A stretch of DNA of 64,000 nt from Lomentospora prolificans. Lineage: Eukaryota > Ascomycota > Sordariomycetes > Microascales > Microascaceae. Where the stretch lies: contig JARFXM010000003.1 of the NCBI GenBank assembly GCA_029532625.1, positions 3,968,001 through 4,032,000 of the forward strand, given 5' to 3'. Every line of letters begins with the position of its first letter. The stretch's first letter is position 1. The notes beneath the pieces were generated by a model that ran no database searches, was not told the origin of the DNA, and was given only the letters and a program-made list of their open reading frames with translations. The position numbers and the translations under genes were made by a program. Positions 1 to 10,995 of this stretch are shown here, piece after piece.

Positions 1-928
1 TCTTGCAACGCTGCGTACGCGCGTCAACAGGACTTGCCACTTCCCCAGATTCGCACCACCTGCCACCTGAATTGCGACCAGACTGGGCTGGAAAGTGCGC
101 ACCAACGTGGTTTGGAGACATTGTTCTCACTCGTGTCATCGAACAATTGTGGAAGCATCCACCAAACTTCAAATCGAATGTCACCATTGCGGTTCGTTAT
201 CCACGCACTTGTAAAACACGAGCGTGCTAGGCTGGTTTCTTTTTCTTTCTCCTCTCCCATAGCGCTCGCTTCCGGCTTCCAGCTTCCAGCTTCCAAAACT
301 CCACCCTAGGATGTCGACGTTGCAATGTCGGCCGGCGATCCTGAGCCATAGGTCGGTGCATCTACTACTCCGATACACCATCATGACTGTCGCGTGTAGC
401 CTTGCTTATGATCTGGACGACGATCTCTAAACGTCGGATTTTTATTATCGACTAAATCCCACCAGCCAGCTGGCAAAAAATGGTCTTCTCCATGCGGCAT
501 CACGATCCGCATAAATGCTCTACCCCATGCCTTGCGCTATCCTTTCTCCCTGAACCAGCGAGATTACATGGTTCTATTCGCCCACCCAGTCTTCTAATAT
601 ATTGCGGTGTAATATATTCCAGGACATATTCCTGTCTCCTCCACTTTACCCGCCCGTATTCTCCATCGCCATCTATATACCTACCATCCACCATGCCATA
701 GAAGGCTCCCCCTCCCGTTGGCCCCGTGCCATTCGGGTTCTATTTGTTCTCAGCTTGGCATAAACCGGGGTTGATGGCTTCCTATAAGAGTCGCTTGACA
801 GCCAGATTTTACGTTGCTCTTTCTTAGAATATCCGTAGAGTACCCATAGAGTCTAAGTGTAGATTCTGCTCTGTGATGTTAACATAAGTGAAAACGGGCC
901 CGTCTTCTCCCTTTCTATAGCCTTCGAC
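1..928. other. Intergenic, no gene seen
   Basis: I see no supported gene here. The short open frames lack domain-like composition or splice support. A perfect 10-bp palindrome GCCAGCTGGC lies at 465-474. The last few hundred bases should hold the promoter of the secreted-protein gene that starts at 929. Confidence 0.5.
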
Positions 929-1472
929 ATGCGCTTCCTTGCTGCGCTTTTCCTCCTCGCTACCGCCGCCTTGGCGAAGCCTGAACAGATCAGAGGCGTT
1001 CGGGAGCCCATCTACCACCTCTATCTCCAAGCGCATCCTAGCGATCCGACCAAGGTTGTCCTTGGTCCCGAGGCATCGGCTGATACTTTCGAAATCGGCG
1101 GCACGATCGAATCCAGTACCACAGGTCTATTTATCAACATCGGAGATGACAGCACTTCTTACAAGACCTTGACTTTTGGTGAGGCTGGAGAGACGACGGC
1201 CTGGGGACTTGAGGGCGACACTATCATAACGACTACCGGGAGCACCTACGGAAGGCGTAAGTTCGAATGCCCCGTTCTGTCGACCGGAGTGCTTGGTCTG
1301 GGGTATGCTACTAGGGGCGGAAATGCTAACCCTACAACCTTCAGAACTAAACTTCCTTGTGTGTGATATCAGCGGAGGCTACTGGGAGGTATTCCTCCAA
1401 ACGGGAAGCGATGAGCCTAGTGGTAAGACGTGTAGCAACTACCAAACCATCCATCTTCCATGCCTGTGTTAG
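929..1472 (+). CDS. Small secreted protein, cysteine-containing C-terminus
   Basis: The model has two exons, 929-1256 and 1345-1472, joined over an 88-bp GTAAGT..CAG intron with a CTAAC branch site; it codes for 151 residues. The N-terminus MRFLAALFLLATAALAKPEQ is a typical signal peptide with cleavage expected near Ala16, so the product should be secreted. The mature part begins with a motif reading EPIYHLYLQAHPSDP and has no recognised catalytic domain. All four cysteines visible in the mature protein come from exon 2 (VCDISGG, KTCSNYQ, LPCLC). Splicing is supported because exon 2 reads sensibly in frame, whereas reading through the intron ends in a stop. I do not recognise a named family. 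It could be a cell-wall-associated protein or an effector-like secreted protein; that is inference from the signal peptide, small size and cysteines only. Confidence 0.7.
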
Positions 1473-3916
1473 ATTCTTCCTGCTCGAAGGCGACGGCGAT
1501 GGACTGGACCCTTGGTATCATTGGGTCTCATGGAGGCAAGCCACCAAGAGGGGACTGATCATCAATGCTTGCGTGGCGAGAGGTCTTCTACATGGAGTGC
1601 TGGTAAGGAGCACACTAGTCTAGCGGTCGGGTTGGATTTATACCAATAGAACTCGATATTTCCAACGTCTTTTGCAATTTGTGCCCAATCTTGAGTATCG
1701 GCTAATGCGTACTAGGGGAGACCTAAAAAAGCTGAGTATAGCTGATGACAGCGACTTTCCAGGCTCACCGTAAACCGCGGATGGAAGTATATTACATCGA
1801 TCCAGATGCCGGTAGCTGGAATCTGGACGAACTCGTTCTTCGAACTGCATCCGCGGCCGTGGTGCCAATGCCTTGAATTCGGAGGCGGTGGCTGTCCAAG
1901 GAAGGGGCTTGCGACGAATTCCACCAACTTAGAGACGGTGGTCTCCCACCAAGACGCACTGGGTAAGAATCACTGGGAGAGGCCAGTGAGCGCCGCAGGT
2001 CGTGATGTTTAGTGCGGACGCCGACCACACTTTCTTGCCAACAAAAGGGTAACAAGCGAAAATGGCCAGAGCCATGAGAGCCATGTACCTACATATCCCA
2101 GGCCAGCAGAATCATGTTGGCCGCGATTTGACGCTTTATCGGCTTGACTGATCAGAGGCAGTTGAGGCAGTGCAGGTTAAATCAACCAGGACATGGCAAA
2201 CGGGAGTGACATCATGTCAAGAGCTCTGTATGCAAGTGCCCGCCCGACACCGGGTGGGAGGGCGTTGATCCCGAAAAACAGGGGAGCGGGTTTTTGATCG
2301 GGGACAGAGCTTTGAAAGCTGTAATTCTACTACTATTCAGCGCCATTGTTCTTTTATATAGCCATACCTGGACGCTGGATATCGGTCAGGCCTGTTAGAG
2401 ATAGCGATGCCATGCATGTGTCGGCCACTTTGCCGAAAAGGGGGTGCATGCGACCTCAAGTGGGTTTAAGACCATGACCATCAGCGGGAGTCTAGATTCG
2501 CGTGACCATGGAAAGATGGGTTGAACAAGTCCATTGTTAGATCCCACTTGACCTAGGTGTGGGGTCATGGTCTTTCTCAGTTTCGTCGATGGTTAGTTTC
2601 CAGAATTTAGTGGCTGCACAGTTGGAGTAGACAGTGACCTAGAATCTTGTTCGTGTATTGTTCGAATTGGGTTGAGAGTGGTGATGACTGCGGCCGGCAG
2701 ATATCACAAGAAGTCGGGGCAGGTCCAATGACAAGCGAGAAGCCAGGCCGTCATACAAGGGTGCAACAAATCAAGACGCAGCCTCGCACACCGCGACGAG
2801 GTCGGGGTTGGTGAAGTTTGGTATCAATACCTGATCGCAGCCGATTGATGGATGTGGTCGCCAGCGTACCTACGTACTAGATGCGGACGGCAAAAGCGCG
2901 ATACAACATGCAGCCAGCTCACCTCTCGCGTTGGAAGAGAGCCGATCTAGAGTCTGAAGGGGGTGTGCTTGGCCCCCAGCGCAGGGGGATACAGGCCGCT
3001 TTCAGAGTTTCCCCGTTCAATTATTTGCAGCTCAATACGGGTATTGCATCTACAGGCCGCCAGGCGTTGGAAGACCGCGCGCAGACTTAGGGCTTCCGTC
3101 TTGATGGCTGGCTGGAGTTTGGGCGGTCTAAAGTGTGTGCGATAGCGTAAAAGTGGACGCAAAGGTATAGGACTAGTAGCGCAGTGGAAGTTGAGGGCAA
3201 GGGGAAGGATCAAATCAGTCTCGAGTGGACATGATTAGCGAGGAGCGTCATGGAGTGTGAGCCTGCAGTAGGCACCTAAGCGGGTACAAAGATACAGCAT
3301 CTCTACATGCAAGTGACTCCAAGTACACTTCAGTCCGAGATCAACTTCCAAGAAGCACGTGAAAGTAGTGCTATCAGGCACCATTACCACCATCTGTACA
3401 TGTACTCTCATGTCACTCTCGCGCTGGATGAGCACATGCCCGTGGGCTTTATTTCCTCTTCTGGCCACCTCACTTTAACATCTTGGAGACATTGGTTCCC
3501 TTTCCCTTGCACTCCTTTCGACGAAAGGGAAGCTATCAACAAAATCCTTAACCCGACTGTCGGTCACGATCTTTGTGAAGGGTGCTTTTCGAATCGATGC
3601 TTGTGTGACTTTTTGTTGTCTAGTTTCTCCAACTAGTCTTTTCTGAAAGCACATGCTTCCCTAACCCCTGCAATCTTTTTTTCCCTTATCCTATGGCATG
3701 CTCAACCGTCGCCTGAACTTCTCTTTCCCTTGAACCAACCCGCTATTTTTTTTTTAACACACCGGGAACGCCCACGGTCTTGATCGATTCATTCAACTCA
3801 GCCTTCTCTCCGAACGATCGAGCTGCGAGCGACAGAATCGTCAATCCATTTCCCCCTTCGACCACTCTTCTACCAACCCGCACGCTTGGCACGGCACGGC
3901 CAGCCAGCCATCACCC
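1473..3916. other. Intergenic, 2.4 kb
   Basis: No supported gene was found on either strand. The region ends in a pyrimidine-rich tract (about 3640-3760, including a T run near 3748) that is typical of fungal promoters just upstream of the ICE2-family gene. Confidence 0.45.
3640..3765 (+). promoter_or_regulatory. Pyrimidine-rich promoter tract of the ICE2-family gene
   Basis: CT- and T-rich blocks, including a run of nine or more T near 3748, lie about 150-280 bases before the start codon at 3917. CT-rich stretches near transcription starts are common in filamentous fungi. No specific factor site is claimed. Confidence 0.3.
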
Positions 3917-5331
3917 ATGTGGTGGCTTTTTCAAGTACTGCTTAGCGCTCTCTTCCTGCTTAGCATCGTCCTCTCGGTCCCCATCGCCTTCGATGTTGGC
4001 GGTCGAGATAGCGGCCTAGCGTACAGCTTGGCCCTCTTTTACTATTACTTGGCCTACTCCACGATAAGAGCCTCGACCAGCGATTCACGAGCCGGACGCA
4101 CCATCAGTGCTGCCCTCCGCCTTTCGCAATGGGTCATCATACCCGCACTCCTCATATGGGCTCTCGGACGGTTCGCTGTCGATGCCGAGAGCGCAACTTG
4201 GGTGGAGAGGACGTTTAATCATTTGGCAAAGCAGAAGCCTGCCACCTGGTCTGAGTGGGTAACAGGCGTGGTGGAAACCGTTACCCTTGGAGGGTGGGAT
4301 AAGACCTTGCGATACTCGATTCCCGTTTTCCAACTCTTGGAGGGGTTCTGTACCCTCCTTGTCATTCAGGCTGCGGGGCAGATGACGAGGTGGCTCGTCA
4401 ACCAAGGGCGAAGTGATACCTGGATGGTAAGTTCGCTCCCTTTTCACACTCTGCATTAGTTGAGCCCATACTCGAACGAACCGTTTTAAAGGCGGAATCT
4501 GAGGAAGCCAGGAAGTACGCTTGAGACACTGAGTTACTGACATAACGATAGATTGCTCTACTTGCTATGTCCGGTTCGATAATCGCGAGCGCGGTTTATT
4601 TCCTTTGGCGCGTGGCCCAGTTCCCCCACATTAGCAACAGCGATGCCACGCTCATCGGCATCACCATGACTACAGCTTTTTTCTTGTGCGCCTTTGGCAT
4701 CACAAGCCGGAAAGGCAATCCGGTGGAGTCCTCGCTTCTATTCGCGTACGTTGTACTCTGCATCTACCAAATCTTCACCGACTATCTTCCTTCAGATGGT
4801 TCGATGAATCACACCCACCAAGCCGAAGCACAACCCGAATTCCCACCGCTGCCCCCTATCATTATGGCCTCATATTCAACCTTCCTCCATATGCTTGGCT
4901 CCCTTCCTACTGCCGTACATTCAGCTTTTGCCCTGTTTTATGCCGCATTCCAAACCACAACCGCATCCGTCATCATTTCCCTCTTATACCGAATCATTGT
5001 GTTTTACCTAGCCACTCGGATCATTCCCGCCGTGCGCGAGTACGGAGCGCAGGCGATAATAGAAGATTCCCCCCTTGAGGATTCCGACGGAGCAAACAAG
5101 CTACTTGAGCTACTTTCGTGGTTCGCCCCGTCCGTCTTGATTGCCATCTACACGAGCCTTCTTTTGCAACACTTCACAGTCAGCGATGGGCCTGACGGTT
5201 GGACGTTGCGCGGAGGAGATGCCGCCGGAGGCAACCTATGGAGGTGGATCAATGTTGCGGCAACGATGGCCCTTTACGCGATTGAACTCTATCTCGGTAA
5301 CGATGAGACGAATCACTGGAAGGTAGATTAA
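3917..5331 (+). CDS. ICE2: ICE2-family ER membrane protein
   Basis: Two exons, 3917-4426 and 4552-5331, flank a 125-bp phase-0 intron (GTAAGT..TAG) and encode 429 residues. The protein is polytopic: strong hydrophobic segments occur at residues 1-25, 35-50, about 70-85, and repeatedly after the intron. The first of these after the splice carries a SGSIIASAVYFLWR block followed by FPHISNSDATLIG, which I recognise as the fungal ICE2 family. In yeast, Ice2 sits in the endoplasmic reticulum, is needed for cortical ER inheritance, and promotes membrane biogenesis by countering the Spo7-Nem1 phosphatase that activates Pah1. Length matches the family (about 430-490). The start is the only methionine ahead of the first transmembrane segment. 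The function is transferred from yeast. Confidence 0.85.
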
Positions 5332-6180
5332 GGGAGTAATAGCCAATGCGTTACGGGGATGGACATGGGGAACCATCGGGGTCGGGTAGCCAAGACAGAA
5401 GGGTCACTCCTTGGTCGCCACAATGCCGAGTGGGCCTACCCCACCGCACTGGGCTTATTTATCGTCTATGGGGTTGTGAGGAACATTCGACCCGAAGGTC
5501 TCCACGAATGAGACCTACTACAAATGCGAGTCTCGTGCGGATGCATGTGGGAGACGTTGCGCTGGCTTCAGCAAAGCAAGATGAGGGCGCGCGCGCGAAA
5601 TAGTGCACTTGCGACGGTGTCTGGGGTTGGACTCTTTTTTTTTTCCTTTATTTCTTGTAACGAACGACTTGATACGACTATTCCCCCTTTGTTACAGTCT
5701 TCTTGGGTTACGGACGAGAGGTGAGCCATCCACAAGAGTTGGCAAAGCCTCAAGATAATTTCTCTTGACACGGACACATGTAGCTTTTCGATTTCGTATT
5801 AATGGAAAAAGTCCGCAGAAAAGAAAAGGAAAAGCGCGAAGAAGCAGTGGTATGATGGGTCTCGATTCGGAGTTTCTGTCTAGCTTCTGGCGTGAATCCG
5901 CATACGACGTTTGTGCACTCACTACGTGTAATTACTTCATCCACATTATCCCACTTAGCATCGACTGCCATACTTCTCCAACGCTGGCTGGCCTCTTCCG
6001 ATCTACATCCTCGGCACCGAACTAAAAGTAGCACCCACCTCAGCATCACTGGGTTGAACATTTAATTTCGCCGAAAGCAACGAGAGTCATACCCAATAAT
6101 CTGTGGTCATATACACTTACTATTCATCAACTCTCTACCTCAAAGCAGTTGAATAAAAAATAAAAATCACGTCTAGGAAA
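5332..6180. other. Intergenic, about 0.85 kb
   Basis: No gene is supported. The stretch should contain the ICE2 3' end and the alpha/beta-hydrolase promoter. T runs occur near 5635. Confidence 0.45.
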
Positions 6181-7292
6181 ATGGCGACCGCAAACACGGG
6201 GCCTCTCCCGCCCCCGCCTTCTATCTCTAAGAAGACGATACCCATGGCGGGGCTCCTCGTCGACGTCTACGGCCTGTCCGAGCTTTCGGCGCCCACTGCA
6301 GCCACCCGAATCACCTGCCTCTGGCTGCACCACCCGCGCCTACAAACCAAGGCGATCATGGGCGACTTCGCGTGCCGGGCCGTGGGTGCGTGGAATGAGC
6401 GGCGCAGGGCCGCTAAGCCGGAGAGCTGTACGGCGAGCCGCGGCCTCGTAGCGTTAGCGTTCGATCAGCGGAATCACGGGTCGAGGTTGGTGGATGAGCT
6501 GGCTAACGAGTCGTGGAAGAAGGGTAATGAGACGCATGCTTTGGACATGATGGCAGCTGTGAGGGGCATGGTGGAGGATACAAGAGGGCTGATGGATGTC
6601 GTGGAGGGCTATCTTGTGAACTCGGGGGCGGAGGGGGCGGAGGGGGCGGAGGTTGATAGACATTACGTGCTAGGAAAGAGCCTGGGGGGGCATAGTGCTT
6701 GGCAGCTGATGTTTGGAGATGAGAGAGTTACGGCTGGGGTCATGATTATCGGGTGTCCGGATTACATGGGTGAGTTACTTCAAGAGAGTCGGACCGGGAC
6801 AGAATGATGCTAACGAGGCGACTAGCTTTGATGTCCAATCGAGCCCGAAAATCCAAGCTACCTACTTATAGGTCGGAGGATGGAGGGGCTTCGTTCCTAG
6901 GCAGTAAACACTTCCCCAGAGACCTCATCAAGGTGTGTCGTTCCGCCGATCCAAAGGGTCTGCTTTTCGGAACGGAACCAATCGCCGCGCCGTCTCAGGG
7001 CGCAAAGCAAGAGGAACTAAAGAAGTTCTTTGACAAGACCATCAAGAACAAGAAGTTCCTCGCCTGCTCGGGAGCCGACGACAAGCTCGTGCCGTACAGC
7101 ATGTCGGAACCGTTTATCAAATTCTTCCAAGGTGCGGTGAACGGGTGGTATAAGGAGGGCAACGTTCTGGTAGATGATAGAGTGTACGAGGGTGTGGGAC
7201 ATACTTTTAGCGAGGGGATGGTGAGGGATGCGTTAGAGTTCTTTATGAATGCTATGGATGAGGAAGTTAGAGAAGGGAAAGCGCGGATATAA
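6181..7292 (+). CDS. Alpha/beta-hydrolase fold protein
   Basis: Exons 6181-6769 and 6826-7292 are joined across a 56-bp intron with a perfect GCTAAC branch site, giving 351 residues. The nucleophile elbow GKSLGG places Ser167. A later GADDK segment supplies a candidate acid (Asp281 or Asp282) and GVGHTF the histidine (His322), so the Ser-Asp-His triad is complete and in the usual order. An FDQRNHGSR block before the elbow matches the oxyanion/strand region of dienelactone-hydrolase or prolyl-oligopeptidase-like enzymes. There is no signal peptide, so it is probably intracellular. Residues about 148-157 contain a GAEGAEGAE repeat encoded by tandem GGGGCGGAG units. The substrate cannot be inferred. 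The gene converges on the DUF218 gene, with stop codons about 240 bp apart. Confidence 0.75.
6630..6656 (+). repeat. In-frame GGGGCGGAG tandem repeat in the hydrolase gene
   Basis: Three 9-bp units of the GGGGCGGAG type encode Gly-Ala-Glu repeats just before the nucleophile-elbow strand. They keep the reading frame, so copy-number change would lengthen or shorten a surface loop. The run of G tracts could also form a quadruplex; that is inference. Confidence 0.7.
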
Positions 7293-7528
7293 GTCATTGG
7301 CTGCCATTTATGGAGCGAAACTGATAATCAGGCTGCAAGTCTGGGGTAGCTATAACGACAATGAACGGCCAGCCATTTCTGATGTAAGACGTGACGGGAG
7401 CGTTTCCAAAGAGACCGCATCGAACCAGAGAGTCATACAACCCGGAAAACCGCGGATGATGATAAGTTCTACTGTGGCTTGTAGATTGCATTCGTGTATT
7501 CCTATGTTCAGACCCACGCAGCCTAGTC

Positions 7529-8367
7529 TCACCAGGGACGAGGGGCATTAGGATCCAAAACTTCATAACCATCCTTGAACGGAATCGTCGCAAGACCACT
7601 CCGCCTCCGCTCATCGTCGTTCACAAACAGGTCCTGGTTGACTCCCCATGGGTTCCGCACTTTCCTCTTACCGGCGAGTGATTCTTTGACTCCATGAGGA
7701 TCCTCGGTCCACTGCCTTAGCGCAATCTCGACGCCCTTGAGCGCAGCCTCCTTGGAGGCACTTCCCTCAGCCATCTCGGGCGGGTCGACTCCAACATAGT
7801 CGGTCCTGTCAAGAGGGAATCCGATCGCAGCGCAGTGACCATCATAGATTCGTGACTTCTTGAAGGCGTGGCTTACAACGGTAAGACGCTCCGGCCATTG
7901 GTAGCCATACAACCGCCAGAACTCTACGATTGAAAATAGGACGTTGTAGTAGGAATCTAGGGCGCGCTCCTCTGCGAGCACGCGGTAACCCTCGGAAGGG
8001 GGGATGATGCCAAAGTAGTTATTCTGGACGGCGATATTGACATAACTCCTCGCCTCGGTGAGCTGTGTCTCCTTGCGGGTTGGGCCGCTTCCTTGATCTT
8101 AGCATCGATGCGGCGGGGTGAGGCGGGGTTGAGCGTAGCGAGACGACTCTGAAGTAGGTGGTTTTCTTCTTACCCAGAGAACATGAGTACGGCGTTTTTG
8201 TCTTCTGCGAGGCACCTGAGGCCAGCCTTGATATGATCGACAAACGTGGGAGTTTCACCCTTCTGAAAGGGTGCGATGAGCCATTCCGATTCATCAGGCC
8301 CGAGAGACTTGCCACCAAGCCAGATACCGTGGCAACACACAACGACGAGATGGGAGGGTGTCGGCAT
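7529..8367 (-). CDS. DUF218 domain protein
   Basis: On the minus strand, exon 1 is 8367-8174 and exon 2 is 8087-7529, separated by an 86-bp intron (GTAAGA..AAG), giving 250 residues. The start MPTPSHLVVVCCHGIW opens the first beta strand of the domain. The intron splits the hallmark FSG|GPTR motif, which rejoins as SGGPTRKETQLTEA, characteristic of fungal DUF218 (YdcF-like) proteins. A second conserved block VVSHAFKKSRIYDGHC follows in exon 2. There is no signal peptide or membrane span. Bacterial members of the superfamily are linked to cell-envelope or metabolite chemistry, but the fungal function is unknown and I assign none. A long T run on the plus strand (8370-8387) sits just before the start codon. 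The gene lies about 310 bp downstream of the dihydrofolate synthase stop, on the same strand. Confidence 0.75.
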
Positions 8368-8675
8368 TTTTTTTTTCTTTTTTTTAGTATTCCGACGTTC
8401 GTAATGACGGGTATTTTAGTTAATTCGGATCTGAAATCAAGATCACGGAGGTGTTCTATACAGGTGAGCGAGTACACCGCCATAAAATTTGTTAACCCTC
8501 CTTGGCCAGCAGCATTTCGAGTGGATCTTGAATCTTCACGATCCAATTATTCATAGAAACGGTCCGATTCCCCAGCGACCCAGACCCAAGAGCCAAGAAA
8601 CGGGCCTCCAAGCTCCATTGGAATCCGCCGCCGGCGTTTCATCCTGCGCCTACCTCGGTCTGTTCTATCCGAAAT
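8368..8675. other. Short intergenic spacer
   Basis: The spacer is about 308 bp between the DUF218 start and the dihydrofolate synthase stop, both on the minus strand. It starts with the A/T homopolymer runs near 8370-8387. No gene is seen. Confidence 0.5.
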
Positions 8676-9995
8676 CTACAATTTTGCGCCATCCACCCAT
8701 TTTAGGATATCTGCGATTAGGTATAAGCTTCCCGTAACGACGATAGGTGTCTCATCCTCCTGGTTTGAAGACTTGGCCATCTGACAGGCCGTTGCTATTG
8801 CTTCTTCTATTGTATGGCAGCCCTCAATGCGGGTCTGACTGGTATTAAATCCTGGCAATGAGTGCACTGCGGCTTCCAATTTTCCGATATCTAAGGGCTG
8901 TGGCCGGAAAGAAAGAAAATGGTCATCAGAGCTTGTGCTGGTCTTTGGGCGCTGAGGGTGGTCGTATTCTACAGCGACTATCCTGTCGCTGGGCCGCAAT
9001 AGGGGTAGTAAAATTTCGGGAGCAGTTTGTTCTCTCGGGTTCGACATTCCAAGAACCCAAGTGATAGGCTGTTGCGAACCAGACTTGGTGATCCGGAGAT
9101 GCTCATCAACATGCTTTGCTAGCACTGTGGATGCGTCCAGGTTGTGCGCTCCGTCAAGGATGATAGGTGTTGTTCGTCCTTCTCGTTTCCCTATCGATGT
9201 GGTACGGATATCAACTGGCTGTAACCTGCCCTCCATATGGGCGCCTGGGAGTCGGAGAAGTTCGGATATGCTTAGTGAAGATGCTTGATAATCTTCGAGC
9301 TGCTCGCAAGCCTTTATGGCGCATATCGCATTATCAAGGACGTGCTGTGGCCAAATACTGGAAAGAGACTTGGCCTCTTCGCTTAATCGTGTATCGTCAG
9401 TCGACAGGATGACCTTGGAGCCGACTCGTCGCGCAGTGTCTGCGATCACCTCGAGAGCCTCGGGTGAGTTACGGCCGTTCACAACGCAGGGTGCACCGTT
9501 CATAATGGCGGCCTTTTCGGCCGCAATCTTCTCAATCGTATCTCCCAAATACTCTTGGTGGTCAAGCCCAATCTTGGTGATGACGGTGACGGCCTTGTTC
9601 TTCATTACGTTGGTCGAGTCCAGACGTCCTCCGAGTCCGGTTTCAACGACACCGTACTTGACTTGGAACTCATCGAATGTGGCAAAGGCGGCGTACGTCA
9701 TACGCTCAAAGTGAGTCGGCTCGTCACTCAGCGACGCTTTGCCGGCGTTGAAGTAGAGAGGGCGGAATACATCCGTGGGCACAGGGGAGTTGTTTATGAG
9801 GATTGAGTCCTCAGGCCGCCGGATAAAGGGTGACGTGAAGCGGCCATGGGAGATGTTGTCACGGGTGAGCAGAGAGGAAACGTAGGAGCAGACGGAGCCC
9901 TTGCCGTTCGTGCCAGCTACGTGGATGGCCTTCCATAGCTGGGGGCTGCTCCCGTAGAGGCGCTGCATACGCTCCAGGCCGAGCTTGATCACCAT
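8676..9995 (-). CDS. FOL3: Dihydrofolate synthase, Mur-ligase family
   Basis: This is a single uninterrupted exon encoding 439 residues. The P-loop GTNGKGS at residues 28-34 and the following VCSYVSSLL helix identify a Mur-ligase-fold ATP-dependent amide ligase. Other family marks are RFTSPFI, VVETGLGGRLDSTNV, TKIGLDHQEYLGDTI and the C-terminal domain motif ILDGAHNLDA. Length and the N-terminus (IKLGLERMQRLYG) fit yeast Fol3, about 427 residues, better than the longer mitochondrial or cytosolic folylpolyglutamate synthase Met7. Fol3 adds glutamate to dihydropteroate, making dihydrofolate in de novo folate synthesis. There is no targeting presequence. Paralogue assignment rests on length and start and could be tested by phylogeny. 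It is divergent from the unknown gene at 10996. Confidence 0.85.
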   Translation of the reverse strand: MVIKLGLERMQRLYGSSPQLWKAIHVAGTNGKGSVCSYVSSLLTRDNISHGRFTSPFIRRPEDSILINNSPVPTDVFRPLYFNAGKASLSDEPTHFERMTYAAFATFDEFQVKYGVVETGLGGRLDSTNVMKNKAVTVITKIGLDHQEYLGDTIEKIAAEKAAIMNGAPCVVNGRNSPEALEVIADTARRVGSKVILSTDDTRLSEEAKSLSSIWPQHVLDNAICAIKACEQLEDYQASSLSISELLRLPGAHMEGRLQPVDIRTTSIGKREGRTTPIILDGAHNLDASTVLAKHVDEHLRITKSGSQQPITWVLGMSNPREQTAPEILLPLLRPSDRIVAVEYDHPQRPKTSTSSDDHFLSFRPQPLDIGKLEAAVHSLPGFNTSQTRIEGCHTIEEAIATACQMAKSSNQEDETPIVVTGSLYLIADILKWVDGAKL

Positions 9996-10995
9996 CTTGT
10001 ACGTCTATAGTACGAGTTCAATTGTTTCCTAGCGACAAGGCCTGGTACCAGTGAGGCTTTGGATATATATATATATATATATCTATTTCCCACATTCAAG
10101 GGATCATTTCTATCTACTCCCAGTTACTTCGACGGTACGAAAGAGAAGAACAAAAAAGCAGCAGAACGATACAAGTAGATTTACCTTGAAAGGAAATCTG
10201 GGTCCTCTCTGGGGTTAGTCAGAGCGATTAGGTCTCGGTAGACCATTTCTGAATTGCCATCGATTTAGGGGATGTGGTTTTGATGCTGACTCCATTGATC
10301 TCAGTTCAAGTGTAATGAGGGAAGCCGGGGTAATGGCATCGTCACTGAGCCCACGGGGGCGGTTCCAGCTACGACCAGATCACATGACTAGAACGTGTTC
10401 CGCAACTGGCGGAAAGGTGTGGCGTTGCCCCTGGCTATTAGCCTTTCGATGACACTCGGGCGCTTGTGGGATTTAGTTAGCAATATACTTGAAACTGCTG
10501 TGTAATATGGCGGCAGGAATAAGTGCCCCCGTATCACGCATTCACATCCCAGGGCACATCTCCCCCTTTGGTCCGTCGTCATTCTAGCACGCTGCAAAGC
10601 TGGCAAGAACCAGTCATCATCCTGCATCTCCATCTTTCATCGCCCTGAGCCCCCCACACATCTCGCCATCTCGTGGTCCAATCTAGCCTTTCGCGACAGT
10701 GTCGGAAAAAAAAAATTCGCGGGTTGGACGAGTCCTCGAAAACACGACATCCCCACTCAATCCGCGCGCTCCGCGTCTCGTCTCATCCGCGTCAGCTTGT
10801 GGACTGTTCGTGGCGTCTTGACAGTACATCGCGAATGCGACACCGCCACGGCTGTGCATCAGGGGATAAATAATTCTGGCCATTTCCATCACTGCAGCTT
10901 ACCGCCAGGAACTCGGGCCTTGTCATATTTTTCCGACTCGACAGTCCATCCCTATTTGCGACTCGACCATCGTCGCCTTGCACCTCGTTGTCAAT
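9996..10995. other. Divergent intergenic region with an AT microsatellite
   Basis: This is a shared upstream region between the FOL3-type gene (minus) and the unknown gene starting at 10996 (plus). It includes a 20-bp (AT)10 tract. No gene is supported. Confidence 0.5.
10063..10082. repeat. (AT)10 microsatellite
   Basis: Twenty bases of perfect AT dinucleotide lie about 70 bp upstream of the dihydrofolate synthase start, in its 5' region. Confidence 0.9.
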
